From Treponema sp. (lineage in GTDB: Bacteria > Spirochaetota > Spirochaetia > Treponematales > Treponemataceae): a stretch of DNA of 43,858 nucleotides. The notes under the pieces were generated by a model. The model saw only the letters and a list, made by a program, of their open reading frames with translations. It made no database searches and was not told the DNA's origin. The DNA is taken from NCBI GenBank assembly GCA_022510925.1, contig JAFLSO010000015.1, positions 1 to 43,858 of the forward strand, given 5' to 3'. The translations under genes and the position numbers were made by a program. This document shows, piece after piece, positions 23,759-30,853 of this stretch (position 1 is its first letter; each line of letters begins with the position of its first letter).

Positions 23759-24772
23759 CTATTCTGCGAACCGTGCCAGTGGCGTGTCCTTAAGCATTAA
23801 AAAGCGGCTTACATAATGCTTATAGAAATCGTCCTCTGTCATGTTGTAGCTTTTCACATTGCGGTAGGTTGTGTCCGCATCCTCCGTGGTGCCGTCGTGC
23901 ATAAGACTCAGCGTCCTGTACTCTCGTATTCCGGTCTTGGCGTTTCCACGCGGATAGATGTTAAGCATCATGTCGTCATCCCATACAAGCTCCCGGTTGA
24001 ATTCCTCTCCCACAGTGCAGTTTATGAGCGCTATGCTGTCCCAGAATTTGGGCATAAGAACGCTTCCGCGTCCGAGCGTGCGCGCCACATAAATCTCGCT
24101 CTTTTTGCGCTTGTCTCCGGTGAACGTGCAGTTTGAGAAAAGGAAACCCGGCCTGTTAGCGAGCGCCAGGCTTTTTACCGCGTAGCCGTTGAAGTCGCCA
24201 CGGTTGTCCTCGCGCAAATAAATGCTTGAGTCCTCAAAGAGCGCGGTGTCCACGTCACCGTAAATAAAATCCACATCGCCGGTAACATAGCAGTTCTTAA
24301 AATAAGTGAACCCCTTAAGGTTGAGCGTGTTCTGCCTTCCCTCGAAGCGCATGTTGTCCGCAAAGAGCGTTCCGCTTGTGTTGTTCCAGAAAAAGGCCTC
24401 CGCGGAATCCGGGGAAGTGTTTCCGTCGTGGATGTTTTTCTTATGCCCGTTTATCACGCTGAATCCGCGCAGTGTCACGCTGGTGCAGTTTGGCCCGAAC
24501 ACGCACACGCTTCTGTTATCCGCGCCCGAGTTATAGGACTCACAGTTGTCAGCGATGATAACGCAGTCCTCGGGGTTTACGCCCGGCGCGGTCTCCATGA
24601 CCAGGGGGCTGGACATGTTGAACCTGACAAGCTCGCGGTACTGGCCTGCCTCAAGTATTATGTGCACGGTCTCTGTCTTGGGAACGGCACCTGTGGATGT
24701 CATCTCTTTTATTTTTTTAAAGGCGGCTGTTATGGCCGCAGGTGACTTGGAGTTAACTGTAAGTTCTAACAT
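23759..24772 (-). CDS. Pectinesterase family protein, cytoplasmic, atypical active site
   Basis: Pectinesterases remove methyl esters from polygalacturonate. The 337-residue protein has the right-handed beta-helix motifs: an N-terminal VHIILEAGQYRELVRF, the GRQNTLNL motif (about 145-152), GDVDFIYGDVDTALFED with the nucleophile D168, and IYVARTLGRG with the conserved Arg R231. The equivalent of the usual general acid/base Asp (in QDTL) is N148 (QNTL). There is no signal peptide, so it would act on imported oligomers. Its transcript appears leaderless: TACAAT ends seven bases before the ATG. It is first in an operon with the sensor kinase and kdgK. The family is clear; esterase activity is uncertain. 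Confidence 0.85.
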   Translation of the reverse strand: MLELTVNSKSPAAITAAFKKIKEMTSTGAVPKTETVHIILEAGQYRELVRFNMSSPLVMETAPGVNPEDCVIIADNCESYNSGADNRSVCVFGPNCTSVTLRGFSVINGHKKNIHDGNTSPDSAEAFFWNNTSGTLFADNMRFEGRQNTLNLKGFTYFKNCYVTGDVDFIYGDVDTALFEDSSIYLREDNRGDFNGYAVKSLALANRPGFLFSNCTFTGDKRKKSEIYVARTLGRGSVLMPKFWDSIALINCTVGEEFNRELVWDDDMMLNIYPRGNAKTGIREYRTLSLMHDGTTEDADTTYRNVKSYNMTEDDFYKHYVSRFLMLKDTPLARFAE

Positions 24773-24779
24773 GTTTTAT

Positions 24780-24785
24780 ATTGTA
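24780..24785 (-). promoter_or_regulatory. -10 box of the pectinesterase operon, probable leaderless start
   Basis: TACAAT on the minus strand ends seven bases before the ATG at 24772, with no Shine-Dalgarno site. Confidence 0.5.
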
Positions 24786-24828
24786 GCACATTTTAAAAGA
24801 TTTGAAAGACTTTTAAGAGCGGGAAACC

Positions 24829-24843
24829 TACGCCCGATTGCAG
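24829..24843 (-). repeat. Intergenic repeat core CTGCAATCGGGCGTA, copy 2
   Basis: Read on the minus strand this 15-base core is identical to the one at 18873-18887 and is followed by GGT. It lies in the spacer (24786-25017) between the pectinesterase promoter and the ttcA-like stop, where I see no gene. Confidence 0.5.
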
Positions 24844-25017
24844 GGGCGCTCCGCGTTCTGCGGCGGCACACACAAGGCCCTGCTTTTTGATTTGTCACAT
24901 TGCCGTAAAACTCATGGCGCCGCAGAATGAAACCCCGGAAAGCGGGGAAAAAGAGAGGGCTGATTCTTTAACCGGGCGGATTAATCTTGCGCGGGAAAAA
25001 TCACGTCCATATAAAAA

Positions 25018-25728
25018 TCATGGCAGATATAAGGCGTTTATGTTTTTTAGCGCGCAGAGCATTTTTTCCTTCGCATGGCGCTCCCCGCCTGTAAGGGCAT
25101 TGAGCTTTTCCCGGGCGGCACGGCGCGCGGAGTTGTCCTGGTACGAGCACGTGCATGTGGTGCTTATGTAGCCCGCGTTTCCGGCATGGGCCTTTATCAT
25201 CTCCACGTCCGCGTAGCAGAGCGGGCGTATTATGGTGAGCGGATACTTCTCATAGGCAAGGCGCGGCGGCATGGTGCTCAGCTCGCCTTTTTCCAGCATG
25301 TTCATCAGAAAAGTCTCCAGAATGTCGTCCAGATGATGGCCCAGCGCGAGCTTGTTGTAGCCGTGCTCAAGCGCGTATCGGATAAGCTCCGTGCGCCGCT
25401 GGGTGGAGCACCAGTAGCAGCTCATTTTGCGCCCCTCTTTCAGTCTGCCCTCCACGTTCACAAAAAGATTCACGGCATCCACTCCCCACTCGGACAGCTG
25501 GCCGCGAAGGCGAGGGCTCATTCCGCATGCCTCGAAATCGTTCTCTATGTGAATGGCGGTGAAAGTAAAATCACAGCCGCGCCGCCTGGCTCTGTTTGCA
25601 AGATACTCCACAAGCGCGGTGGAGTCTTTTCCGCCGGAGGCCCCCACCAGAATTTTATCGCCACTCTCTATCATCTTATAATTGTAGATGGCTTTGTCTA
25701 TGACACTAAAAAGTTTAGGCTGCGGCAT
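25018..25728 (-). CDS. ttcA: TtcA-like tRNA 2-thiocytidine biosynthesis protein
   Basis: TtcA thiolates cytidine 32 of certain tRNAs using a labile iron-sulfur cluster and ATP. The 236-residue protein has the PP-loop SGGKDS (31-36), the CxxC pair C104/C107 (SCYWCSTQRR) and a further Cys pair C192/C194 (TTCTCSYQD) that can give the third cluster ligand. GHHLDDILETFLMN (about 130-143) is the conserved catalytic region of this subfamily. It is shorter than E. coli TtcA (about 310), matching the short TtcA-like group in anaerobes. The exact tRNA target is not certain. TATAAT ends six bases before the ATG, so the mRNA is predicted to be leaderless. Confidence 0.85.
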   Translation of the reverse strand: MPQPKLFSVIDKAIYNYKMIESGDKILVGASGGKDSTALVEYLANRARRRGCDFTFTAIHIENDFEACGMSPRLRGQLSEWGVDAVNLFVNVEGRLKEGRKMSCYWCSTQRRTELIRYALEHGYNKLALGHHLDDILETFLMNMLEKGELSTMPPRLAYEKYPLTIIRPLCYADVEMIKAHAGNAGYISTTCTCSYQDNSARRAAREKLNALTGGERHAKEKMLCALKNINALYLP

Positions 25729-25734
25729 GGTATG

Positions 25735-25763
25735 ATTATACAGGATTTTTTTTGTTTTGTAGA
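25735..25763 (-). promoter_or_regulatory. Promoter of ttcA-like gene, leaderless start
   Basis: On the minus strand TCTACA (25758-25763, 4 of 6) and a perfect TATAAT (25735-25740) are 17 bases apart. The -10 ends six bases before the ATG, which places the start point on the A of the start codon. Confidence 0.65.
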
Positions 25764-25879
25764 GATATTACATAAAGCCTGTGCCTGACGCGCATTGCCC
25801 CGTGCGGAAACGTTTTTGCGCGGAGAACTGCTTACGGGTCAGAATGTCTTGTCAGGAAATCTATGCGGACGCGCGGCGC

Positions 25880-27058
25880 CTAGTTCAGCATGAATTTCCG
25901 CAGAACTGCGGTGCCTATTTTGTACGGCAGCGGGCGCAGGGCTTTGTCCGCTTTTTTCAGCTCCTCGCGTATGTGTATGTTCTGGGGGCAGTGCATCTCG
26001 CATTTGCCGCAGCCCACGCACTGGCTGGCGAAAGCGCTCTGTTTCCTGAGCCCTACCATCTGCGCGAATTCCTTGCGGGCCTTTCCCTTGCCGTCTACGG
26101 CCATGGCATTGTAGTAGCGGAATATGGCTGGAATGTCCACATTTTTAGGACACGGCATGCAGTATCGGCACGACGTGCATCCCACTTTCTCATTCGCGTT
26201 TATGGCTTTCTTAACCTGCGTTATAAGATTAAAATCCTCTGGCGTAAAATCGCCCGCCCTGGCGTCAGAGGCCGTGCGGCAGTTCTCCTGCACCATCTCC
26301 AGCGAATTCATGCCCGAAAGCACGCATGTGACGGCGCTCTGGTTCCACAGCCAGCGGAACGACCATTCCGCGGCGCTCCATCCCCTGCCGTTCTGCGCCA
26401 TAAGGTCCTTGGCCTCCTGCGGCAAAAAGTTCACCAGCTTGCCTCCGCGCAGCGGCTCCATAATAATCACCGGGATTCCGCGCGCCTCCGCAGCCTTAAG
26501 GCCGTCCACTCCCGCCTGCACTGTCTCGTCCAGATAATTGTACTGTATCAGGCAGAAATCCCAGTCATAGTCAGAGAGAATTTTCTGGAACATCTGCGTG
26601 TCGCCATGAAAAGAGAATCCTATGTTCTTTATGCGGCCGATTTTTTTCTGCTCGCTTATCCAGTCCTCTATGCCCAGCGACTTAAGCTTCTCCCACTGCA
26701 CCATGTCAGTAAGATGATGCATAAGATAATAGTCCACGTATGTGGTGCGCAGCCTGGAAAGCTCCTCGTTAAAATAGCGGTCCACAGCCTTTATGTTCGA
26801 GATAAGATACTGCGGAAGTTTCGTGGCAATGTTTATTTTCTCACGGATGCCGTTTTTCTCCACGATGGCGCCCAGAGCGGCCTCGCTCCCGGGGTAGATG
26901 TATGCAGTGTCAAAATAGTTTACCCCTGCGCGGTATGCCTCCATAATCTCCGCCTCAGCTTTATCTAAATCTATGCCGCCGCCCTTTGTGGTAAAGCGCA
27001 TGCAACCATAGCCTAAAATCGAAATATCATTCCCATATTTATCTTTTCTGTACTGCAT
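25880..27058 (-). CDS. Aldo/keto reductase with C-terminal 2x[4Fe-4S] ferredoxin domain
   Basis: The 392-residue protein fuses an aldo/keto reductase barrel (about 1-285) to a ferredoxin-like tail. Barrel motifs are YGNDISILGYGCMRFT, GVNYFDTAYIY (catalytic D50 and a Tyr), K80 and the HH of YLMHHL (about 114-115), and VIIMEPLRGG. The tail has two clusters of four cysteines: C294/C297/C300/C303 and C347/C350/C353/C357, each followed by Pro. These are typical of electron-transferring AKRs in anaerobes. TATAAT ends six bases before the ATG at 27058 and no ribosome binding site precedes it; an in-frame reading 15 codons longer would begin upstream of that -10. The substrate is unknown. Confidence 0.9.
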   Translation of the reverse strand: MQYRKDKYGNDISILGYGCMRFTTKGGGIDLDKAEAEIMEAYRAGVNYFDTAYIYPGSEAALGAIVEKNGIREKINIATKLPQYLISNIKAVDRYFNEELSRLRTTYVDYYLMHHLTDMVQWEKLKSLGIEDWISEQKKIGRIKNIGFSFHGDTQMFQKILSDYDWDFCLIQYNYLDETVQAGVDGLKAAEARGIPVIIMEPLRGGKLVNFLPQEAKDLMAQNGRGWSAAEWSFRWLWNQSAVTCVLSGMNSLEMVQENCRTASDARAGDFTPEDFNLITQVKKAINANEKVGCTSCRYCMPCPKNVDIPAIFRYYNAMAVDGKGKARKEFAQMVGLRKQSAFASQCVGCGKCEMHCPQNIHIREELKKADKALRPLPYKIGTAVLRKFMLN

Positions 27059-27064
27059 GAGAAA

Positions 27065-27070
27065 ATTATA
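27065..27070 (-). promoter_or_regulatory. -10 box of the aldo/keto reductase gene, leaderless start
   Basis: A perfect TATAAT on the minus strand ends six bases before the ATG at 27058, so the first transcribed base should be the A of ATG. Confidence 0.6.
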
Positions 27071-27235
27071 ACATTTTAAACGTATGTGTTCTACTCTTTT
27101 CACCCGAACATTTCAGGCCGCTGATTCAGGACGAAACCCTTTTCCCCGCGGAAAATCCTCCGCGCAAGAACACTCATCCTCTCCTGCTCCCCGCTACTCC
27201 GGGTTCCGTGTCCTCCAGTGCTTTCGCACCAAGCC

Positions 27236-27253
27236 CTGCGTATCGGGCGTAGG
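27236..27253 (+). repeat. Intergenic repeat core, copy 3 (divergent)
   Basis: CTGCGTATCGGGCGTAGG differs from the other two cores in the two to three bases after CTGC. The preceding C-rich segment (27175-27235) resembles 18819-18870, both containing CATCC, CCCCGCT and a GTGCTT(T)CGCAC element. Confidence 0.45.
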
Positions 27254-27356
27254 CTTTATGCGCTGTTCCATGCGGAGCGTCATGTCCATTCACAGCAGAG
27301 CCTCAGGTGCCCGCGCATAAGTCCCGGACGTCTGTACCATCAGACCGGAATCATAT

Positions 27357-27362
27357 TATCAT
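27357..27362 (+). promoter_or_regulatory. -10 box of the MGMT-like gene, probable leaderless start
   Basis: TATCAT ends six bases before the ATG at 27369 (an overlapping TATTAT lies three bases earlier). No Shine-Dalgarno site is present. Confidence 0.5.
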
Positions 27363-27368
27363 AGTACC

Positions 27369-27707
27369 ATGATAAGCCTTGCGGAAAAAATTTATGCCGC
27401 CGTGCGCCTTATTCCGCGCGGAAAAGTCGCCTCATACTCGCAGATAGCGGCGCTGGCGGGAAACAGGAACCTGCGCCGCTATGTGGGAAACGCGCTGCAC
27501 AAAAATCCCAGCAACAGCAAGACTCCATGCCACCGGGTGGTGAACGCCAAAGGCTTCTGCTCCGGCAGCTTCGCGTTCGGCGGAGAGGACGCGCAGCGAA
27601 AGAAACTTGAGGCAGAGGGCGTGGTCTTTGTAAACGGGCACGTGGACATGGCCAGGTACAGAATCACGGAGGATGACTTTGAGGAGATGCGGCATCTTAT
27701 GCCATAA
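27369..27707 (+). CDS. Short MGMT-family (O6-alkylguanine DNA alkyltransferase-like) protein
   Basis: The 112-residue protein contains only the C-terminal DNA-binding/alkyl-acceptor domain: IPRGKVASYSQIAALAG (wing-helix and Arg/Tyr region, 15-31), LRRYVGNALHKNP with the finger-type Arg, TPCHRVVNA with C54 as alkyl acceptor, and the C-terminal FGGEDAQRKKLEAEGV. It lacks the N-terminal ribonuclease-like half of Ogt. Alkyltransferase-like proteins of this size usually carry Trp or Ala at the acceptor site, but here Cys is kept, so direct repair is possible. It is cytoplasmic. It stands just upstream of the sdpR promoter, which lies in its 3' spacer. Start at ATG 27369 by the -10 position. Confidence 0.88.
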   Translation: MISLAEKIYAAVRLIPRGKVASYSQIAALAGNRNLRRYVGNALHKNPSNSKTPCHRVVNAKGFCSGSFAFGGEDAQRKKLEAEGVVFVNGHVDMARYRITEDDFEEMRHLMP

Positions 27708-27711
27708 AATA

Positions 27712-27731
27712 ATTTAGATTTTTTTCTAAAT
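27712..27731. promoter_or_regulatory. SdpR operator 1 (upstream)
   Basis: ATTTAGA-N6-TCTAAAT, with seven-base perfect inverted arms, lies just upstream of the -35 box of the sdpR-sdpI promoter. It is identical in arms and spacing to operator 2, 56 bases away. Confidence 0.75.
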
Positions 27732-27736
27732 TTCTG

Positions 27737-27765
27737 TTGACACAGGCTGAGTCCGGGTATATAAT
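27737..27765 (+). promoter_or_regulatory. Consensus sigma70 promoter of sdpR-sdpI
   Basis: A perfect TTGACA (27737-27742), 17 bases, and a perfect TATAAT (27760-27765). Such a strong promoter fits a gene pair held off by a repressor and flanked by two operators. Confidence 0.85.
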
Positions 27766-27767
27766 TC

Positions 27768-27787
27768 ATTTAGATATATATCTAAAT
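27768..27787. promoter_or_regulatory. SdpR operator 2 (over the transcription start)
   Basis: ATTTAGA-TATATA-TCTAAAT is a perfect 20-base palindrome beginning two bases after the -10 box and so covering the start point. A repressor here would block promoter escape. Confidence 0.8.
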
Positions 27788-27805
27788 ACTTTACGGAGGA
27801 AAACG

Positions 27806-28105
27806 GTGGTTGCAGAAACGTTCAAAGCACTCTCAGATCCAGTCCGCAGAGAAATACTTGAGCTTCTGAAGGCCGGCCGTCGTTCCGCAGGAGACATAGC
27901 ATCCAAGTTTGAGATGACGGCCGCAACGATTTCTTATCATCTTTCAGTTTTAAAGCAAGCCGATTTAGTACGAGAAACGAGAGAGAAGAATTTTATCTTT
28001 TATGAGCTTAATGCAAGCGTCTTTGAAGAAATTATCATTTGGGTAAACCAGTTCCACCAGCGGGAAAAGCCCGCGAAAAAAACATCCAGAAAAAAGGAGA
28101 AATGA
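27806..28105 (+). CDS. sdpR: ArsR/SdpR-family autorepressor
   Basis: The 99-residue winged-helix protein matches the SdpR branch of ArsR regulators: VAETFKALSDPVRREILELLKAGRRSAGDIASKFEMTAATISYHLSVLKQADLVRETREKNFIFYELN. No metal-binding CxC motif is present. Translation starts at GTG 27806, chosen for GGAGGA five bases upstream; a longer reading would begin at the -35 box. It precedes sdpI with its stop overlapping an ATG (ATGA). In Bacillus subtilis, SdpR represses sdpRI and is held at the membrane by SdpI when toxin is bound. Two matching operators around the promoter suggest the same autoregulation here; no sdpC toxin gene is in the window. Confidence 0.88.
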   Translation: MVAETFKALSDPVRREILELLKAGRRSAGDIASKFEMTAATISYHLSVLKQADLVRETREKNFIFYELNASVFEEIIIWVNQFHQREKPAKKTSRKKEK

Positions 28106-28107
28106 TT

Positions 28108-28788
28108 ATGCAGGAGAAAAAATCTTTTTTTAATGCCACATTCTTTATCACTAGCGCGCTCTGCTTTGTGCCCTGTGTTTTAGGTTTTGTTTTTTACGAC
28201 AAACTTCCAGAAAAAATTCCACAGTCATACAGCTGGAACGGGCAGGTGAACTGGAGCCTCCCTAAACCATGGGGATTCATTTTATGTCCGCTCATCATCT
28301 TAATCATAAATTCTGTTTTTCAAATTATTATATGGCGCTTGAAGAATCCGCTCAACAAAAAGGTGCGCACTCTCCTGCACTGGGTCATTCCACTCACTTC
28401 TATACCTTTGAACTGTTTCATAATACTGAAACCTGTGGGCTTAAAAACAAGCGCGCTCCAAGTGGGGATTCTTACGATTTCGGTTTTGTTTATTGTCCTT
28501 GGGAACTATCTGCCCAAAACAGAGGAGAATTTCTTTGTGGGGGTTCGCGCACCGTGGATTAACAAAAATCCCAACGTTTGGTTTAAGACGAACCGGCTGG
28601 CGGGAATACTTTTCGTCATAATGGGTTTTGTGAATTTACCGGCGGCATTTTTCCGTGCAGGGAAATACATTTTCATCATAAGTTTCTGCGCCGTGAATTT
28701 AGTTCTGCTCATATACTCACTGATTATTGCAAAACTCGCTTCCGAAAAATCACAGGATGAAGAAGCGCCTGAACAAACTGTTTCCTGA
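28108..28788 (+). CDS. sdpI: SdpI-family membrane immunity/signalling protein
   Basis: The 226-residue protein has about six membrane helices. The N-terminal DUF1648-like region (FYDKLPEKIPQSYSWNGQVN, about 28-47) and the C-terminal SdpI motif (GNYLPKTEENFFVGVRAPWINKNPNVWFKTNRLAG, about 140-175) are both diagnostic. In B. subtilis it gives immunity to the SdpC toxin and sequesters SdpR. Two ATGs (28102, 28108) follow AAGGAG; 28108 gives better spacing. It ends three bases before the converging larC gene. The ligand is unknown; SdpI proteins also occur without SdpC in many bacteria. Confidence 0.88.
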   Translation: MQEKKSFFNATFFITSALCFVPCVLGFVFYDKLPEKIPQSYSWNGQVNWSLPKPWGFILCPLIILIINSVFQIIIWRLKNPLNKKVRTLLHWVIPLTSIPLNCFIILKPVGLKTSALQVGILTISVLFIVLGNYLPKTEENFFVGVRAPWINKNPNVWFKTNRLAGILFVIMGFVNLPAAFFRAGKYIFIISFCAVNLVLLIYSLIIAKLASEKSQDEEAPEQTVS

Positions 28789-28791
28789 GAA

Positions 28792-30141
28792 TCAGGATGA
28801 TTGCGAGCCGGGGTAAAGCCCGGCGCATGAATCCGTAATCTCTTTAAAAACTTGTATGAAAGAATTTCCTGTTCTGCGCGCAATTTCTGCGACGCTCTCA
28901 TACTCAGGATAAAATCTTTTTTCATCACCGAGCGCGACGACTTTCACTTGCGCAAGTCCGTGCGGGGTGCGTACTTCGATTTCTTCGCGCGGAAGCACGG
29001 TCCTGTCCACAGCAAAGCGTCTTATTCCGATTGTGGTGGTATGCCTGAAAATAATCTCCTCCATGCGGGCGATGTCTTTCTTTTTGCAAAGCACGCACAG
29101 AAGATACGCGGGCCTGCTCTTTTTCATCACGCACGGAATATAATGAACATCATGCGCGCCGGCCGCGAAAAGCCGCTCCATTACAAAGCCCAGCGCCTCT
29201 CCCGTGCAGTCATCTATGTTCGTCTCCAGTTTAAATATTCTGCTGTCATCGTCGCAGCCGTCCTGCGGGCTTTCCTCACTCCCGGCCGTCTCTATCACGA
29301 ATGCCCTTAGAATGCTCGGTCTCTCATAAGTTCTTTTTCCTGCTCCGTAACCTATTTTTTTTACCAGAAAATTCTTAGGAAGAGCGCCGTCTGTGCGTAC
29401 CGCGGCCGCAAACGCCGCGCCGGTGGGCGTTATGTACTCTCCGGCCTCATTCATTATGTGGAGCGGAAGATTATATGACGCCGTTATGTTCGCCACCGCA
29501 GGAACAGGCACAGGAAGAATTCCATGACGGCATCTTACGGTTCCTGTTCCCTCGCTTAGAGACGGAATGTACACCCGGCTCGGGGAAAGGCTGTCAAAGC
29601 AGACGGAGAACGCGATTACGTCCACTATGGAGTCTATCGCGCCCACCTCATGAAAATGCACCTGCTCCAGAGGAATGCCGTGCGCTTTGCTTTCCGCCTC
29701 CGCGATGATTCTGAAAATCCTGCGGGCCAGATTCCGCGCGCCGTCAGTCATTTTTGTTCCGTCTATAATCGAAAGCACGTCAGATAAATTCCTGTGCTCG
29801 TGATGATGGTCTTCGCCACCGGAGCGCTCCGCATGATTCTCTCCGTGCCCATGATGATGCGGATGATGACGGGAACCTTCGCCTTCCCCGCCGCTTTCAT
29901 GCCCGAAAAGATAATGCATGTCGTGGTCGCGGCTCTCGTGCTCTGAGTCCAAAATCACATTAAAATCCAACGCGTCTATTCCGTTTTTCTTTACGCGCGC
30001 AATCTCAACTTTAAATCCGCCCGCAGGAACAGAGTCCAGCGCCGCCCGCAGGGTTTTCTCGTCCGCGCCCGCATCTAGCAGGGCCGCCACCGCCATGTCG
30101 CCTGAAATCCCTGACCCGCACTCAAAATACAAATCGCTCAT
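28792..30141 (-). CDS. larC: Nickel insertion protein LarC
   Basis: LarC inserts nickel into the pyridinium-dithiocarboxylate mononucleotide (Ni-pincer) cofactor in a CTP-dependent cyclometallation. The 449-residue protein starts with YFECGSGISGDMAVAALLDAGA, typical of the family, and has a His-rich stretch at about 76-116 (HHPHHHGHG, DHHHEHR) likely to hold nickel. QVHFHEVGAIDSIVDVIAF is the conserved centre, and the C-terminal half (LETNIDDCTGEALGFVMERLF) is the second domain. Lactobacillus plantarum needs a programmed frameshift to join LarC1 and LarC2; here both are in one frame. ATG follows the larB stop by one base (TAA-a-ATG) with GGAG upstream. Confidence 0.95.
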   Translation of the reverse strand: MSDLYFECGSGISGDMAVAALLDAGADEKTLRAALDSVPAGGFKVEIARVKKNGIDALDFNVILDSEHESRDHDMHYLFGHESGGEGEGSRHHPHHHGHGENHAERSGGEDHHHEHRNLSDVLSIIDGTKMTDGARNLARRIFRIIAEAESKAHGIPLEQVHFHEVGAIDSIVDVIAFSVCFDSLSPSRVYIPSLSEGTGTVRCRHGILPVPVPAVANITASYNLPLHIMNEAGEYITPTGAAFAAAVRTDGALPKNFLVKKIGYGAGKRTYERPSILRAFVIETAGSEESPQDGCDDDSRIFKLETNIDDCTGEALGFVMERLFAAGAHDVHYIPCVMKKSRPAYLLCVLCKKKDIARMEEIIFRHTTTIGIRRFAVDRTVLPREEIEVRTPHGLAQVKVVALGDEKRFYPEYESVAEIARRTGNSFIQVFKEITDSCAGLYPGSQSS

Positions 30142-30142
30142 T

Positions 30143-30853
30143 TTATTTTTCTCCATCCGCGGCACTGCGTCCGTTTACCGCAAGCCTGTTTATCTGGGTG
30201 GCGATGTATGCCGCGCCGTAGCCGTTGTCTATGTTCACCACGCTTATTCCGTTCGCGCAGGAATTTATCATGGTAAGAAGGGCAGAAATTCCGCCCAGAT
30301 TAGCGCCGTAGCCCACGGAGGTAGGAACCGCCACCACGGGAACTTTCACCAGCCCGCCTATCACGCTGGCCAGCGCGCCCTCCATGCCCGCTATCGCGAT
30401 TATGCAGTTGGTGCGGTTCAGCACATCCACGGAGGAAAGCAGCCTGTGTATTCCGCTCACGCCCACATCGTACACCCGTGACACGCGCGCCCCCCAGAAC
30501 TCGGCGCACAGCGCGGCCTCCTCCGCCACCTTTATGTCCGCCGTGCCGGCCGTGCAGACCGCAATATTCCCAACGTTAGGTTTATTCTTGGGGGTGACGG
30601 TTATAACCCCTGAAACCTCGTTGTACTCAGAATCAGGCAGAACGGAGCGAACGGCCTCATACTGCGGCAGGGACGCGCGTGTTCCCAGAACCTCGCCATG
30701 AATTCTATGCAGGCGCAGGAAAATCTCTTTTAAAAAAGAATCCTCTTTCCCCTGGCAAAACACTGTCTCAGGGAAACCGGTGCGCCGCTCCCTGTCGGTG
30801 TCAAGCCTGGCAAAGCCCATGTCGGCAAAAGAGCCCTCAGTTTCCGTTTCCAT
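30143..30853 (-). CDS. larB: Nickel-pincer cofactor biosynthesis protein LarB
   Basis: LarB carboxylates and hydrolyses nicotinic acid adenine dinucleotide to start cofactor synthesis. The 236-residue protein has the family start MGFARLDTDRERRTGFPETVFCQGK, the PurE-like core (VCTAGTADIKVAEEAALCAEFWG), DVGVSGIHRLLS, IAGMEGALASVIGGLVKVPVVAVPTSVGYGANLGGISALLTMINSCANGISVVNIDNGYGA. It starts at ATG 30853, 17 bases inside the end of larE, with AAGGAAAAGT before it, so the two are translationally coupled. Confidence 0.95.
   Translation of the reverse strand: METETEGSFADMGFARLDTDRERRTGFPETVFCQGKEDSFLKEIFLRLHRIHGEVLGTRASLPQYEAVRSVLPDSEYNEVSGVITVTPKNKPNVGNIAVCTAGTADIKVAEEAALCAEFWGARVSRVYDVGVSGIHRLLSSVDVLNRTNCIIAIAGMEGALASVIGGLVKVPVVAVPTSVGYGANLGGISALLTMINSCANGISVVNIDNGYGAAYIATQINRLAVNGRSAADGEK

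Noticed and set aside
25781-26968. 395-codon plus-strand frame opposite the aldo/keto reductase
   Set aside because: It overlaps a protein with intact barrel and eight cluster cysteines and shows antisense composition.
28800-28830. GCCGGG/CCCGGC hairpin at the sdpI-larC junction as a terminator
   Set aside because: It lies inside the larC coding end and has no T-run on either side.
29821-29872. Repeat-like ATG/GTG-rich tract (possible short tandem repeat)
   Set aside because: It encodes the His-rich metal-binding stretch of LarC and needs no other explanation.
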